Assembly (NCBI GenBank): GCA_963082875.1
Contig: OY720100.1
Span: 15,710,591-15,774,590 of the forward strand
From: Corella eumyota
Lineage: Eukaryota; Chordata; Ascidiacea; Phlebobranchia; Corellidae
DNA: 64,000 nt
Reading direction: 5' to 3'
Position 1 is the stretch's first letter, and every line of letters begins with the position of its first letter. This document shows positions 48,421 to 60,775 of this stretch, piece by piece. The translations under genes were made by a program, and so were the position numbers. A model generated the notes under the pieces. The model had not been told where the DNA came from. It saw only the letters and a program-made list of their open reading frames with translations, and did not search any database.

Positions 48421-51400
48421 ATGGCATCTGTCGTAGTTACAACCGTTACTGCAGGCGACCCTGCAACAATTGAAAGTCGAAAAAATGCCATCAAAATTCT
48501 GGGGGTAAATTTTTGGAACTTTTTTAAATTATTTTTGTTATATAATAAGTTGTTTTATGAGGTTAAAGACCGGCGTTATAGCTTGACTATAAGACGTTTT
48601 TACTTATCAATGTTAAGTTTAGCATATTATCAATCCATAATACTGTCTGATTATAGAAATTTTTGTTATTAAAATTTAGCTAAAGTATGGTTACCGTCAT
48701 ATTTATAGATATTACAACCCGTAAGAAGTGGGATTCAAACTCAAAACCTTGTACAGTAAAAATAAATGATCACATGCACGTCTTACTTTGTGTTTTATAC
48801 TGCCACACCCTAGTTTGTCTTTAGCATTAATAAGATACATTTAAACTTTAATACAATATCATTTATATAAGTTATATTAGGGATTAAATATTTAACAATA
48901 TTTACTTCGTTTTTAGATTATTGAATTAGTGCTTGGCACACTTTCAGTTCTATTGGATATCATTACAATAGCTGTAGTTGGCGTTTCTTTGACTAACTAC
49001 TCGGGTTTTTGGGGAGGGATATGGGTAAGAGGCACTTAAATAATTAAGTTATTTTTTGATTATTTGTTTTCACAATACCTTACAATAATATGTTTACAAT
49101 TTTATTAAAAAAATATCGTCAAATTTTGATTCGCCGTCGTTAAACATGAAGTATCTTAGTATTAGTGTAGTTGTTTTTCGGTACAATGACCAATATGTTA
49201 TATTCTTTTTAAATTGACCCCAAAAACACAATTTTTTCCAACAAAAATAAACCAAAACCACAATTAAATCTTTAATGATAGCATTTGTTTCATGTTTTAA
49301 TATGATTTGTATCTTATTATTAGTTAAGTGTTTTGAATACCACCAACACACTTCCATAATATAACTTCCTTATAGTTCCGTTTAAAACGTTTCATTCACA
49401 TTGTGTTAAAGTCACACATCCTATAATAATCACAACAAGTGTTGGTGTTTACAGTTAACATAATCTTTTGTATTCCTTATGGATTTATTATTGTACTTAA
49501 TAATTTAAATAAAACGACTGTTTTTTTGTATATATCTTTATCCCCGACGTGGAAAAGTCGAATGCGACCTAAACATATAGTAACATTAGTTACTCCTACC
49601 CAGTCTCAAGTTGCCTTTGGCAGTTTGGGATACAGATAAAAAATAGCCGATAATTAAGCTGCTGATTAGGTGCTGGTTCAGCAGAAGTTCATACCATTTA
49701 TAGCGCCTTACTCAAGGGCGCTTCAGCATACGATCAGTGGGAATTGAACCCACGACCTCATAGTTGTGTAGCAAGTGTTCTTACCAATACACCACGCTGC
49801 CGGTCGTTAACAACACTTGCTACACTACATGAGGTCGTGAGTTTAATCCACACTGCTCTCAGACTGTAGCGACCTAAAGTAAGGTGTTTTAAACAGTATA
49901 AACTGAGCCAGCACCTAATCAGCAGCTTAATTATCGGGTAATAAAGTTCAATGATATCCCAAACTGCCACAGGCAATTTGAGACTGGGTCGGAGTAACTG
50001 ATGTTACTTCATGTTTAGGTCCTGAAGTCGTCCTTTCCACATCAAGAATAAAGATATATATAAAATATTTTTTTTTAGATTTTGATTGCTGGCGGTCTCG
50101 GATTAGGAGCAGGAGGTCAGAATTCAAACAGCTGCTTAGTAAGTAAATATTTTCACAAAATTAACTTTGATTGGTCATGGCAGTGCTAGACTACAGGCTA
50201 AAAAGTTCTGGGTTCAAGCCGCACCAATGTCACACTATTCGGCCTAGAGCCCGACGTTTACGGATAGTTTAAATACGTCCCAATAGCACATCGATCCTAA
50301 AGAAAAAAAATGATGTTACCTCATGAAATTTTCTTTGCCCCCCTTTTTTTGTATATATCTTTATCCTCGATGTGGGAAAGTTGAATGCGTGACGTAAACA
50401 TAGATTAACATCAGTTACTCCGACCCAGTCTTGAGTTGACTGTGGCAGTTTGAAATATTATAGATTATAATTGCCCGATAATTATACTGCTGATTAAGTG
50501 ATGGCTCAGCAGGAGTTCGTACCGTTTATAGCACCTTACTCAAGGGCGCTACAGCTGGGGTGCGAAACTGGGGATTAAACCCACGACCTCATGTGTGGTG
50601 TAGCAAGTGTTCTTACCACTACACCATGCTGCCAGTGGTTTTCAATACTATTTCTAAATTTACCAGTATTCTAACGATCCAATTGTACATAAGTTGCATA
50701 GAAACCTAAACACAAACCGGAGTTGCTATAAATTATGTATTAGTTATCGTGTTTAAGATAATAAAAAACACATATTTTTTCAATTGTAGGTAAACGCCCA
50801 TATGGGATTAAGCATCGTTGCATGCATATTCAGTGGAATTTCTATGTTTCTTGGATTCATTGCGTTTCAACTCTTTCTTTTTTTGGGGGTTAGTTAATAC
50901 GAGGACGCAGATTTTAAGGGAATGGAAAATTAAGGAAACCAAAAAAGCAGAGGCGGAATCCTAAAAAAATAAAACGCGGAAATTCCGTTGACTGTTTATT
51001 TGTATTTAAGTCAATGATATTTTTAAAATTAAACTGCATTACCCAAAAGAGGGGTAGGGTAAGCTTGGGTTTCTAAAAAGGGTTTAATTACTGATATTTT
51101 GTGTTCAATCAAATAGCAGTATCTTTTAATAAACAGTCGATAACATTTCCGCGTTTTTCCGCGTGTTATTATTTAAGATTCCGCCTCTCCGTTTTCGCTT
51201 CCTTTAGTTTCCTCTCTCTTATTTTCAGGCGACCCGGTTAAAACACTTATTAGTTCGGTACCATATTTATTTCTAAACCGTTTGTTTTAGAGCCTTGGCA
51301 TTCCAGCAATTCTGCTTACATTTATCGACCTCATTTCGTTTATTCTGTTTGTGATAAGCGCCAGTTTCTGCTGTCGTCTTAACTCAGCAATGGGATTGCC

Positions 51401-51784
51401 TGCTTGTGGTTGTTGTGGAGGGGTTTGTACGTTATAGTGTTTTACTATTTGATTAAATTAAAAATACTGGCTGATATTGGATCTCACTGAATCAACTTTA
51501 CAAAATTTAATATTTTTATCAACATTATAATATCACCCCGATTCTTTAGTTGTACAAGTTAAAATATTATTGACCTTATGAAATTACCCCAACCCCAGTT
51601 ACAAGTTGTACAAATTTAAGATATTATAGGCCTTATGAAATTATCCAAACCCAGTCCAAAGTTGTACAAGTTTTACCGCATACTAGAAACTAAAACCATA
51701 AAAAAACATTATTTTATATTTTAGAACGGGCCAGTTGTCGTAGCACAAACCAACGGGCAGCAGCCTCCAGCATATAAACCTTAA
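48421..51784 (+). CDS. CD20/MS4A-like four-TM protein, gene A3
   Basis: Exons 48421-48504, 48917-49024, 50079-50138, 50790-50888, 51291-51422, 51725-51784; all phase 0; 180 residues. Exon 1: MASVVVTTVTAGDPATIESR, with a single GDPATI unit. TM helices are in exons 2-5 as in A1. Loop motif YSGFWGGIW, NSNSCL before TM3, post-TM4 CCRLNSAMGLPACGCCGG, tail NGQQPPAYKP with PPxY. The exon 5 donor is GGG|GTTTGT; unspliced, the frame would end two or three codons later (CTL). Intron 1 is about 350 bp longer than in A2. It is almost identical to A4. Confidence 0.9.
49527..49804 (-). mobile_element. SINE, left of head-to-head pair in A3
   Basis: Same insertion as 42021-42298 in A2, so it predates their split. 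Confidence 0.88.
49811..50060 (+). mobile_element. SINE, right of head-to-head pair in A3
   Basis: Equivalent of 42299-42559; ends 18 bp before A3 exon 3. Confidence 0.85.
50350..50637 (-). mobile_element. SINE in A3 intron 3
   Basis: Equivalent of 42829-43078 but with the body complete. Confidence 0.88.
50911..51227. repeat. snap-back element in A3 intron 4
   Basis: Same site and structure as 43364-43681. Confidence 0.8.
51535..51700 (+). repeat. 56-57 bp minisatellite, short array in A3
   Basis: About three units against six in A2, showing array-length change since duplication. Confidence 0.85.
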
Positions 51785-52175
51785 TCAAAAATATACAGCA
51801 ATATATTATTATATTTAATTGAAAATTAATATATATTTAAGCTAACGCATGATTATTAATGATTTCTTGATTCTTATTGCTGTAACTTTACCATATAAAC
51901 TACCTTAAATTAATGCTCTATAAACAATAAGTTTAAATGACTGTTGTAACTATTAATGTGTAATCACCTATATATTTAAATAAAATATTTACCAAATCTA
52001 GTGAAATTTTGATCTTATGCTATTTTAAAAAAATGAATTTTTATTAAAGCTTAATAGTGAAATAAGCTTTAATATGCAGTTATCTAATTCCTGTTTATAT
52101 ATATTTAAAAAAAAACGTAGTATCTATAAATCACTACACCACAAAAAAGCTTACTTTCTGTTTAGTCTTTATGCA

Positions 52176-52216
52176 TAGTGTAGAGGGGGAATTTAAATAG
52201 TGTAGAGGGGGAATTT
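52176..52216 (+). repeat. duplicated TAGTGTAGAGGGGGAATTT upstream of B2
   Basis: Two copies of a 19-20 bp G-rich motif about 140-180 bp before the B2 TATA box. Same pair before B3 (57796) and B4 (62289); missing before B1. Confidence 0.75.
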
Positions 52217-52462
52217 TGATATTGACGCATTCGATCAAAATTTAAAGCAAAGTAGGAGCGGAAATTTTAAGGAAATTCACCAACATACCATCAGCGACTA
52301 AATTCATAGTTTTTGATACTAACACAGTTTCGATGTATACGTCACGCAGTCTATATAAGAAACTAAAAAAAACTAATCTGAATTTAGTAAAAAAAAACTA
52401 TAAATTAAGAAAAACTATAAAATTCTTAAATAATTTAGACGTTGTTATTCAAAGTAAATAAA

Positions 52463-53202
52463 ATGATTATGCAACAGCTAGTAGCAAGTAGAAAACGTAC
52501 TATGCGCTCTTTAGCTGTAAGTATTTAAGTTAAAAATTACATAACTATAACCTAACATTTAATCTAACTGTATTGGCAAAAATTAATATTGGTTATTAAA
52601 TTGGCAAAAAAATAATACATTTTTCGTAGTAATTGGTTAGCAAACAAATATGATTTTTAAATGATTTTTGTTTTCTACTAGATGCTTGAAATTTTCTTCG
52701 GAACGGCTGTGATTAATTTAGACGTTATTAATTTTGCTGTTTTAAGTGGAATCTCTTTAACATATTACGACGGCATTTGGGGCGGAATATGGGTAAAAAT
52801 AATCTTAAAATGTTTAAAAAATACGCTATTAGTAAACAGCTTTTATAACATAGATTTAAATGGCTAAAAATTGTAATTTTAAAGTAAGGTTTAGCGTAAA
52901 CTGTAATAAATAAAACTTGTTTCAAAGAGCAATTTAACTTTATCAAAATGGTAAAACTATTTTTGATTTTTAGCTTGTATTTACTGGCTCGCTGGGTATA
53001 GGTGCTTCTTATAAAGACTCATCGGTATGTCAGGTAAATAATATCACAACTTTTATAAAGTGCTTTAAAAACCACCTGTTTTATGTTTTTATTTTGTTGA
53101 CAGATCAACGCGCATTTAACTTTCAGTATTCTTGGCAGTTTGTTCAGCATATCGCTTGCCTTTGTCGGTATTCGCTGGATAGGATACCTTAACCTTATTA
53201 AG
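52463..53202 (+). pseudogene. CD20/MS4A-like gene B2, exons 1-4 only
   Basis: Exons 52463-52516, 52682-52792, 52974-53033, 53104-53202. No difference from B1 was seen in these exons. The same B/A junction lies at 53373/53374. TATA box at 52352-52359. Confidence 0.85.
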
Positions 53203-53373
53203 GTAGGTACTTCTTAAAAAACTAATTTTTAAAATGTAGAAAGGATTTTGAAGACTAAAGCTTAATTTTTACTGACTATTTTATCATTGTTTGCTAATCC
53301 CTGATGTAAAAATGCCATATTTTGACATTTTTTTTAGAAGTCGATTATTTTTAAAACATAAATTATGCACATC

Positions 53374-54040
53374 AAACACCTACAAGACAGGATGCTCCGC
53401 CCACCAAAAAGTTTTATTTTATTTAAATTTTAAAGTCTAATTAACTGCCAATGGCGTGTTGCTTTAAAACAATAGGTTAAATGAATGAACAATAAATTAA
53501 TTTTATAAAGTTAGAATAGACAATGATAATATCTACATTACCGTTATAATTATAATTAACAATCAATTAGTAAATGTTATATATTAATATTTAAAAACAA
53601 TGTTAGACTTAAAATAGGAAAAACAATTTTGTTTTTGGCCTTATGAATCAAGACATGTCAAAAATCTAGCAAATAATACAAAGTCATTGGGCATAATTCC
53701 TCTAATATTGCATAGCCTTTATAAAGTGTATATGCAAAATGAATATATTAAGAAGGTATAAACAGACCAATAGTTATATAGAAAACTGTAAAATATATGA
53801 TTCATTCAACTGTCTATTCATTTACCATTGTTTCATATAGCAATATAGTTTAACTTATTAAAGTAACTTAACAGTAGGCAGCTTTAGTGTTAGTACATTT
53901 AACAGTAAATCTATCAACTTAATAAGGCAGCCTAATATATTCAATTACCGGTTTGTAAATCCATTAAATTTCGGTTGGTTTACTATAGAAAAATTTTAGT
54001 GTTTCAGCGTTTCACAGTTAATTAAAATCCTCGATCTATC
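53374..54040 (+). promoter_or_regulatory. A-type upstream region of A4
   Basis: Offset copy of 47754-48420. Confidence 0.6.
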
Positions 54041-57000
54041 ATGGCATCTGTCGTAGTTACAACCGTTACTGCAGGCGACCCTGCAACAATTGAAAGTCGA
54101 AAAAATGCCATCAAAATTCTGGGGGTAAATTTTTGGAACTTTTTTAAATTATTTTTGTTATATAATAAGTTGTTTTATGAGGTTAAAGACCGGCGTTATA
54201 GCTTGACTATAAGACGTTTTTACTTATCAATGTTAAGTTTAGCATATTATCAATCCATAATACTGTCTGATTATAGAAATTTTTGTTATTAAAATTTAGC
54301 TAAAGTATGGTTACCGTCATATTTATAGATATTACAACCCGTAAGAAGTGGGATTCAAACTCAAAACCTTGTACAGTAAAAATAAATGATCACATGCACG
54401 TCTTACTTTGTGTTTTATACTGCCACACCCTAGTTTGTCTTTAGCATTAATAAGATACATTTAAACTTTAATACAATATCATTTATATAAGTTATATTAG
54501 GGATTAAATATTTAACAATATTTACTTCGTTTTTAGATTATTGAATTAGTGCTTGGCACACTTTCAGTTCTATTGGATATCATTACAATAGCTGTAGTTG
54601 GCGTTTCTTTGACTAACTACTCGGGTTTTTGGGGAGGGATATGGGTAAGAGGCACTTAAATAATTAAGTTATTTTTTGATTATTTGTTTTCACAATACCT
54701 TACAATAATATGTTTACAATTTTATTAAAAAAATATCGTCAAATTTTGATTCGCCGTCGTTAAACATGAAGTATCTTAGTATTAGTGTAGTTGTTTTTCG
54801 GTACAATGACCAATATGTTATATTCTTTTTAAATTGACCCCAAAAACACAATTTTTTCCAACAAAAATAAACCAAAACCACAATTAAATCTTTAATGATA
54901 GCATTTGTTTCATGTTTTAATATGATTTGTATCTTATTATTAGTTAAGTGTTTTGAATACCACCAACACACTTCCATAATATAACTTCCTTATAGTTCCG
55001 TTTAAAACGTTTCATTCACATTGTGTTAAAGTCACACATCCTATAATAATCACAACAAGTGTTGGTGTTTACAGTTAACATAATCTTTTGTATTCCTTAT
55101 GGATTTATTATTGTACTTAATAATTTAAATAAAACGACTGTTTTTTTGTATATATCTTTATCCCCGACGTGGAAAAGTCGAATGCGACCTAAACATATAG
55201 TAACATTAGTTACTCCTACCCAGTCTCAAGTTGCCTTTGGCAGTTTGGGATACAGATAAAAAATAGCCGATAATTAAGCTGCTGATTAGGTGCTGGTTCA
55301 GCAGAAGTTCATACCATTTATAGCGCCTTACTCAAGGGCGCTTCAGCATACGATCAGAGGGAATTGAACCCACGACCTCATAGTTGTGTAGCAAGTGTTC
55401 TTACCAATACACCACGCTGCCGGTCGTTAACAACACTTGCTACACTACATGAGGTCGTGAGTTTAATCCACACTGCTCTCAGACTGTAGCGACCTAAAGT
55501 AAGGTGTTTTAAACAGTATAAACTGAGCCAGCACCTAATCAGCAGCTTAATTATCGGGTAATAAAGTTCAATGATATCCCAAACTGCCACAGGCAATTTG
55601 AGACTGGGTCGGAGTAACTGATGTTACTTCATGTTTAGGTCCTGAAGTCGTCCTTTCCACATCAAGAATAAAGATATATATAAAATATTTTTTTTTAGAT
55701 TTTGATTGCTGGCGGTCTCGGATTAGGAGCAGGAGGTCAGAATTCAAACAGCTGCTTAGTAAGTAAATATTTTCACAAAATTAACTTTGATTGGTCATGG
55801 CAGTGCTAGACTACAGGCTAAAAAGTTCTGGGTTCAAGCCGCACCAATGTCACACTATTCGGCCTAGAGCCCGACGTTTACGGATAGTTTAAATACGTCC
55901 CAATAGCACATCGATCCTAAAGAAAAAAAATGATGTTACCTCATGAAATTTTCTTTGCCCCCCTTTTTTTGTATATATCTTTATCCTCGATGTGGGAAAG
56001 TTGAATGCGTGACGTAAACATAGATTAACATCAGTTACTCCGACCCAGTCTTGAGTTGACTGTGGCAGTTTGAAATATTATAGATTATAATTGCCCGATA
56101 ATTATACTGCTGATTAAGTGATGGCTCAGCAGGAGTTCGTACCGTTTATAGCACCTTACTCAAGGGCGCTACAGCTGGGGTGCGAAACTGGGGATTAAAC
56201 CCACGACCTCATGTGTGGTGTAGCAAGTGTTCTTACCACTACACCATGCTGCCAGTGGTTTTCAATACTATTTCTAAATTTACCAGTATTCTAACGATCC
56301 AATTGTACATAAGTTGCATAGAAACCTAAACACAAACCGGAGTTGCTATAAATTATGTATTAGTTATCGTGTTTAAGATAATAAAAAACACATATTTTTT
56401 CAATTGTAGGTAAACGCCCATATGGGATTAAGCATCGTTGCATGCATATTCAGTGGAATTTCTATGTTTCTTGGATTCATTGCGTTTCAACTCTTTCTTT
56501 TTTTGGGGGTTAGTTAATACGAGGACGCAGATTTTAAGGGAATGGAAAATTAAGGAAACCAAAAAAGCAGAGGCGGAATCCTAAAAAAATAAAACGCGGA
56601 AATTCCGTTGACTGTTTATTTGTATTTAAGTCAATGATATTTTTAAAATTAAACTGCATTACCCAAAAGAGGGGTAGGGTAAGCTTGGGTTTCTAAAAAG
56701 GGTTTAATTACTGATATTTTGTGTTCAATCAAATAGCAGTATCTTTTAATAAACAGTCGATAACATTTCCGCGTTTTTCCGCGTGTTATTATTTAAGATT
56801 CCGCCTCTCCGTTTTCGCTTCCTTTAGTTTCCTCTCTCTTATTTTCAGGCGACCCGGTTAAAACACTTATTAGTTCGGTACCATATTTATTTCTAAACCG
56901 TTTGTTTTAGAGCCTTGGCATTCCAGCAATTCTGCTTACATTTATCGACCTCATTTCGTTTATTCTGTTTGTGATAAGCGCCAGTTTCTGCTGTCGTCTT

Positions 57001-57404
57001 AACTCAGCAATGGGATTGCCTGCTTGTGGTTGTTGTGGAGGGGTTTGTACGTTATAGTGTTTTACTATTTGATTAAATTAAAAATACTGGCTGATATTGG
57101 ATCTCACTGAATCAACTTTACAAAATTTAATATTTTTATCAACATTATAATATCACCCCGATTCTTTAGTTGTACAAGTTAAAATATTATTGACCTTATG
57201 AAATTACCCCAACCCCAGTTACAAGTTGTACAAATTTAAGATATTATAGGCCTTATGAAATTATCCAAACCCAGTCCAAAGTTGTACAAGTTTTACCGCA
57301 TACTAGAAACTAAAACCATAAAAAAACATTATTTTATATTTTAGAACGGGCCAGTTGTCGTAGCACAAACCAACGGGCAGCAGCCTCCAGCATATAAACC
57401 TTAA
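54041..57404 (+). CDS. CD20/MS4A-like four-TM protein, gene A4
   Basis: Exons 54041-54124, 54537-54644, 55699-55758, 56410-56508, 56911-57042, 57345-57404; 180 residues, identical in translation to A3 as far as I can see. Same motifs: one GDPATI unit, YSGFWGGIW, NSNSCL, post-TM4 CCRLNSAMGLPACGCCGG, PPAY tail. All splice sites are kept. It arose with B2 in the 5,620 bp duplication. Confidence 0.9.
55147..55424 (-). mobile_element. SINE, left of head-to-head pair in A4
   Basis: Offset copy of 49527-49804; carries the only mismatch noticed in the duplication. Confidence 0.88.
55431..55680 (+). mobile_element. SINE, right of head-to-head pair in A4
   Basis: Offset copy of 49811-50060. Confidence 0.85.
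55970..56257 (-). mobile_element. SINE in A4 intron 3
   Basis: Offset copy of 50350-50637. Confidence 0.88.
56531..56847. repeat. snap-back element in A4 intron 4
   Basis: Offset copy of 50911-51227. Confidence 0.8.
57155..57320 (+). repeat. 56-57 bp minisatellite in A4
   Basis: Offset copy of 51535-51700. Confidence 0.85.
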
Positions 57405-57971
57405 TCAAAAATATACAGCAATATATTATTATATTTAATTGAAAATTAATATATATTTAAGCTAACGCATGATTATTAATGATTTCTTGATTCTTATTGC
57501 TGTAACTTTACCATATAAACTACCTTAAATTAATGCTCTATAAACAATAAGTTTAAATGACTGTTGTAACTATTAATGTGTAATCACCTATATATTTAAA
57601 TAAAATATTTACCAAATCTAGTGAAATTTTGATCTTATGCTATTTTAAAAAAATGAATTTTTATTAAAGCTTAATAGTGAAATAAGCTTTAATATGCAGT
57701 TATCTAATTCCTGTTTATATATATTTAAAAAAAAACGTAGTATCTATAAATCACTACACCACAAAAAAGCTTACTTTCTGTTTAGTCTTTATGCATAGTG
57801 TAGAGGGGGAATTTAAATAGTGTAGAGGGGGAATTTTGATATTGACGCATTCGATCAAAATTTAAAGCAAAGTAGGAGCGGAAATTTTAAGGAAATTCAC
57901 CAACATACCATCAGCGACTAAATTCATAGTTTTTGATACTAACACAGTTTCGATGTATACGTCACGCAGTC

Positions 57972-57979
57972 TATAAAAG
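57972..57979 (+). promoter_or_regulatory. TATA box of B3
   Basis: TATAAAAG, differing from TATATAAG of the other B genes. The distance to the ATG is 206 bp instead of about 111 because of inserted 5' leader sequence. Confidence 0.7.
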
Positions 57980-58102
57980 AAACTTTAAAAAAAATTATTT
58001 AAATTTTATAAAAAAAAAAACTATAATTTATTTTTTTCTAAATAGTTAGTTGAGTTCTTAAATAGTTAGTTGACGTTTTTACTTGGACAGTTTTATTTTG
58101 AC

Positions 58103-58177
58103 GTTCATAGACAAAGGAATTAAAATTTTTTTTTCATAGACAAAGGAATTAAAACGTTCATAGACAAAGGAATTAAA
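58103..58177 (+). repeat. three copies of a ~20 bp unit abutting the B3 start codon
   Basis: TTCATAGACAAAGGAATTAA occurs three times, the last copy running into the ATG at 58178. B1, B2 and B4 have AAAGTAAATAAA before the ATG instead. Confidence 0.85.
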
Positions 58178-60315
58178 ATGATTATGCAACAGCTAGTAGC
58201 TAGTAGAAAACGTACTATGCGCTCTTTAGCTGTAAGTATTTAAGTTTAAAATTACATAACTATAACCTAACATTTATTCTAACTGTATTAAAAATAGACA
58301 AAAATTTATATTATTTATTAAATGGTTAAAATAATACATTTTTCGTAGTAATTGATTAGGCATAAAAATATTATTTTTAAATAAAATTTTTTTTCTATTA
58401 GATGCTTGAAATTATTTTCGGAGAGGCTGTGATTATTTTAGACATTATTAATTTTGCTGTCCTAAGTGGAATCTCTTTAACATATTACGACGGCATTTCG
58501 TGCGGAATATGGGTAAAAATATTCTTAAAATGTTTAAAAAATACGATATTAGTAAATAACATTTATAACATAGATTTAAATGGCTGGAAATTTTAATTTT
58601 AAAGTATGGTTTAGCGTAAACTGTAATAAATAAAATTTGTTTTTAAGAGCAATTTTAAACTTTATCAAAATGGTAAAACTATTTTTGATTTTAGCTTGTA
58701 GTTACTGGCTCGCTGGGTATGTCTGCATCTTATAAAGACTCATCCGTATGTCAGGTGAATAACATCACAACTTTTATAAAAGTGCTTTTGTTTTTGTTTA
58801 AATTTTTTGTTTGTTGTTTGTTTTGTTGTTTTTGTTTGTTTTTGTTTGTTTAAAAAACATTTGTTTTATGTTTTTATTTTGTTTACAGATCAACGCGCAT
58901 TTAACTTTCAGCATTCTTGGCAGTTTGTTCAGCATCTCTCTTGCCTTTGTCGGTATTCGCTGGATAGGATACCTTAACCTTATTATAGTAGGTCATCTTA
59001 AAAAACTAATTTTTAAAATGTAGAAAGGATTTTGAAGACTAAAGCCTAATTTTTACTGACTATTTTATCATTGTTTGCTAATCCCTGATGTAAAAATGCC
59101 ATATTTTGACATTTTTTTTAGAAGTCGACCGTTTTAAAACATAAATTATGCACATTTTCTATTCTAACAGGAAGCATCCCTATATCTTGCAATTATAATT
59201 GGATTTATAGGAGTGGTTTGTTTTATTCTTTGTGTAGTTAGCGCAGTTTATTGTTGTCAAGTAAACACGTTGCTAGGAAACGGAAACTGTTGTGGTGGCA
59301 GTCAGGCAATAAAACCTTTTTTAAATATTCTAAAAAATTTTTTTTTTAATTTTTCACGTTATTATCGATATCATTTTGTCATTGATTTTCAAAACTTAAG
59401 TTAGACAACTTTGTCGATGATTTAGTCTCAAGCGTTTTGTAGATTCACGTCATTTCCCTTTTTGTACTCTGAACGATTTATTTATAGAAATAAACTTTCC
59501 AATTATCATGACCAAACTTACACATCAAAAAATCCAACGTGACTTCTGTTAATTTTTTTTGATGAGTAATTTAGTGTTCTGATTCCATGACTGTTTAACA
59601 GTTATTACCGTGATGTGACCATATCAAGTTAAAGGTATTATTCAGATGTAAATGACCACTCAACGATATTGAAATTTTACTATCTCAAACCTGAACCCAT
59701 GTTGCATTATTATGACTTAATCTATTAGTGTAACAGTTTTACTTAAAATTGACACCGAACCCAGCTTTCAGTTGTATAAGTTTAGGATATTATCGATCTC
59801 ATAATATTACCCCAACTGAGTCTCAAGTTGTACAAGTTTAAGACATTATTGACATCATAATATCACCCCAACCCAGTCTCAAGTTGTACAAGTTTAAGAT
59901 ATCATTAACCTTATAATATTACCCCAACTGAGTCCCAAATTGTACAAGTTTGAGATAATATTAACCTCATCATATCACCCCAACCCAGTACCAAGTTGTA
60001 CAAGTTATAATCATAATTTACCCTATTATATTACCCCAACATTATAGTCTTAAATTTCCTAAGTTCAAAATATAATTTATGTTTACAAACACTAGTTTAA
60101 GCTCATAACTAAACAGCTTGATTAGATCGTCGGCAGTTATAGCAAATTAATAGTGTGTTCAATACTTTTAGCCTACCGTGGTAATAGTTAACAATGCTGT
60201 TGAAATGCAAAGACAACAACAACAACAACCACAACCACAACAACCACAACAAACCGAAGTTGTCATAACAACAGAAACTTTCTCAGACAAACCGCCAGCT
60301 TACAACGAACTGTGA
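58178..60315 (+). CDS. CD20/MS4A-like four-TM protein, gene B3 (complete B type)
   Basis: Exons 58178-58231, 58402-58512, 58695-58754, 58889-58987, 59171-59305, 60172-60315; all phase 0; 200 residues. TM1 in exon 2 (VIILDIINFAVLSGISL), with loop YYDGISCGIW where B1 has YYDGIWGGIW. TM2 is in exon 3, TM3 in exon 4 (FSILGSLFSISLAFVG), TM4 in exon 5 (LAIIIGFIGVVCFILCVVSA), followed by Cys-rich CCQVNTLLGNGNCCGG. The tail has QRQQQQQPQPQQPQQ and DKPPAYNEL, so PPxY is kept. The exon 5 donor reads CAG|GCAATA, a GC donor; B4 has GTAATA. If GC is not used, the frame runs into the intron and stops at 59404, losing the PPAY tail. Intron 5 contains a 57-bp minisatellite. Confidence 0.88.
59750..60010 (+). 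repeat. 57 bp minisatellite in B3 intron 5
   Basis: About five units of CAGTCTCAAGTTGTACAAGTTTAAGATATTATTGAC..ATAATATTACCCCAAC type, the same family as in the A genes' last intron, placed at the homologous intron. Confidence 0.88.
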
Positions 60316-60445
60316 CGTGACAATCCATTTTCCCGCCCTTTTAAATATCGCTTTTTTAATATTTTTGTTCTTTTAACTTAATTAATTTTATGCAATTCCT
60401 GTAATAAACTGTGTATTTTAAACATAAAAAGAGATCAATTTTAAA

Positions 60446-60626
60446 TTGGGTTTGGTAACCATGCCATAATGTACTATAAAATCTTTGTATAAACATTATT
60501 ACTTTTGGCATGTTTTAAATCATTAAATTGATTTTGTCATTTTTTTCCGTCGCATTGTTGTAATACTAATTATATACCTTATTTATTATTTACTTTTATC
60601 AATGTGCGAAAAACCAAAATAAAAAA
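60446..60626 (+). repeat. ~180 bp dispersed repeat, copy 4
   Basis: Very close to the copy at 27681-27860, 33 kb away. It lies in the spacer after B3. Confidence 0.85.
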
Positions 60627-60775
60627 ATAAAAAAAACAGACAAAATGTCAGGCATATTGTAAATGATAAAAATTGTAATTGTTTAACAAGTTTTTTTTTC
60701 CATTGTAACATAGGTAAATTTTTTTTTCCATTGTAACATAGGTTTTTTTGGGGGGTTAGTTAAAACAAGGACGCA

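Larger units (their letters stand above)
46766..52385 (+). repeat. 5,620 bp tandem segmental duplication, copy 1
   Basis: Contains B1 and A3. It matches 52386-57975 at a constant offset of 5,620 bp. I saw a single mismatch by eye (T at 49738 against A at 55358). Both edges fall near the B-type TATA region (GAATTTTGTAAA / GAATTTAGTAAA). Confidence 0.92.
52386..57975 (+). repeat. 5,620 bp tandem segmental duplication, copy 2
   Basis: Contains B2 and A4; see copy 1. Similarity breaks at CAGTCTATA|AAAGAAAC near 57976. Confidence 0.92.

Noticed and set aside
49758-49976. 72-codon minus-strand frame in A3 and A4
   Set aside because: Falls entirely within the head-to-head SINE pair.
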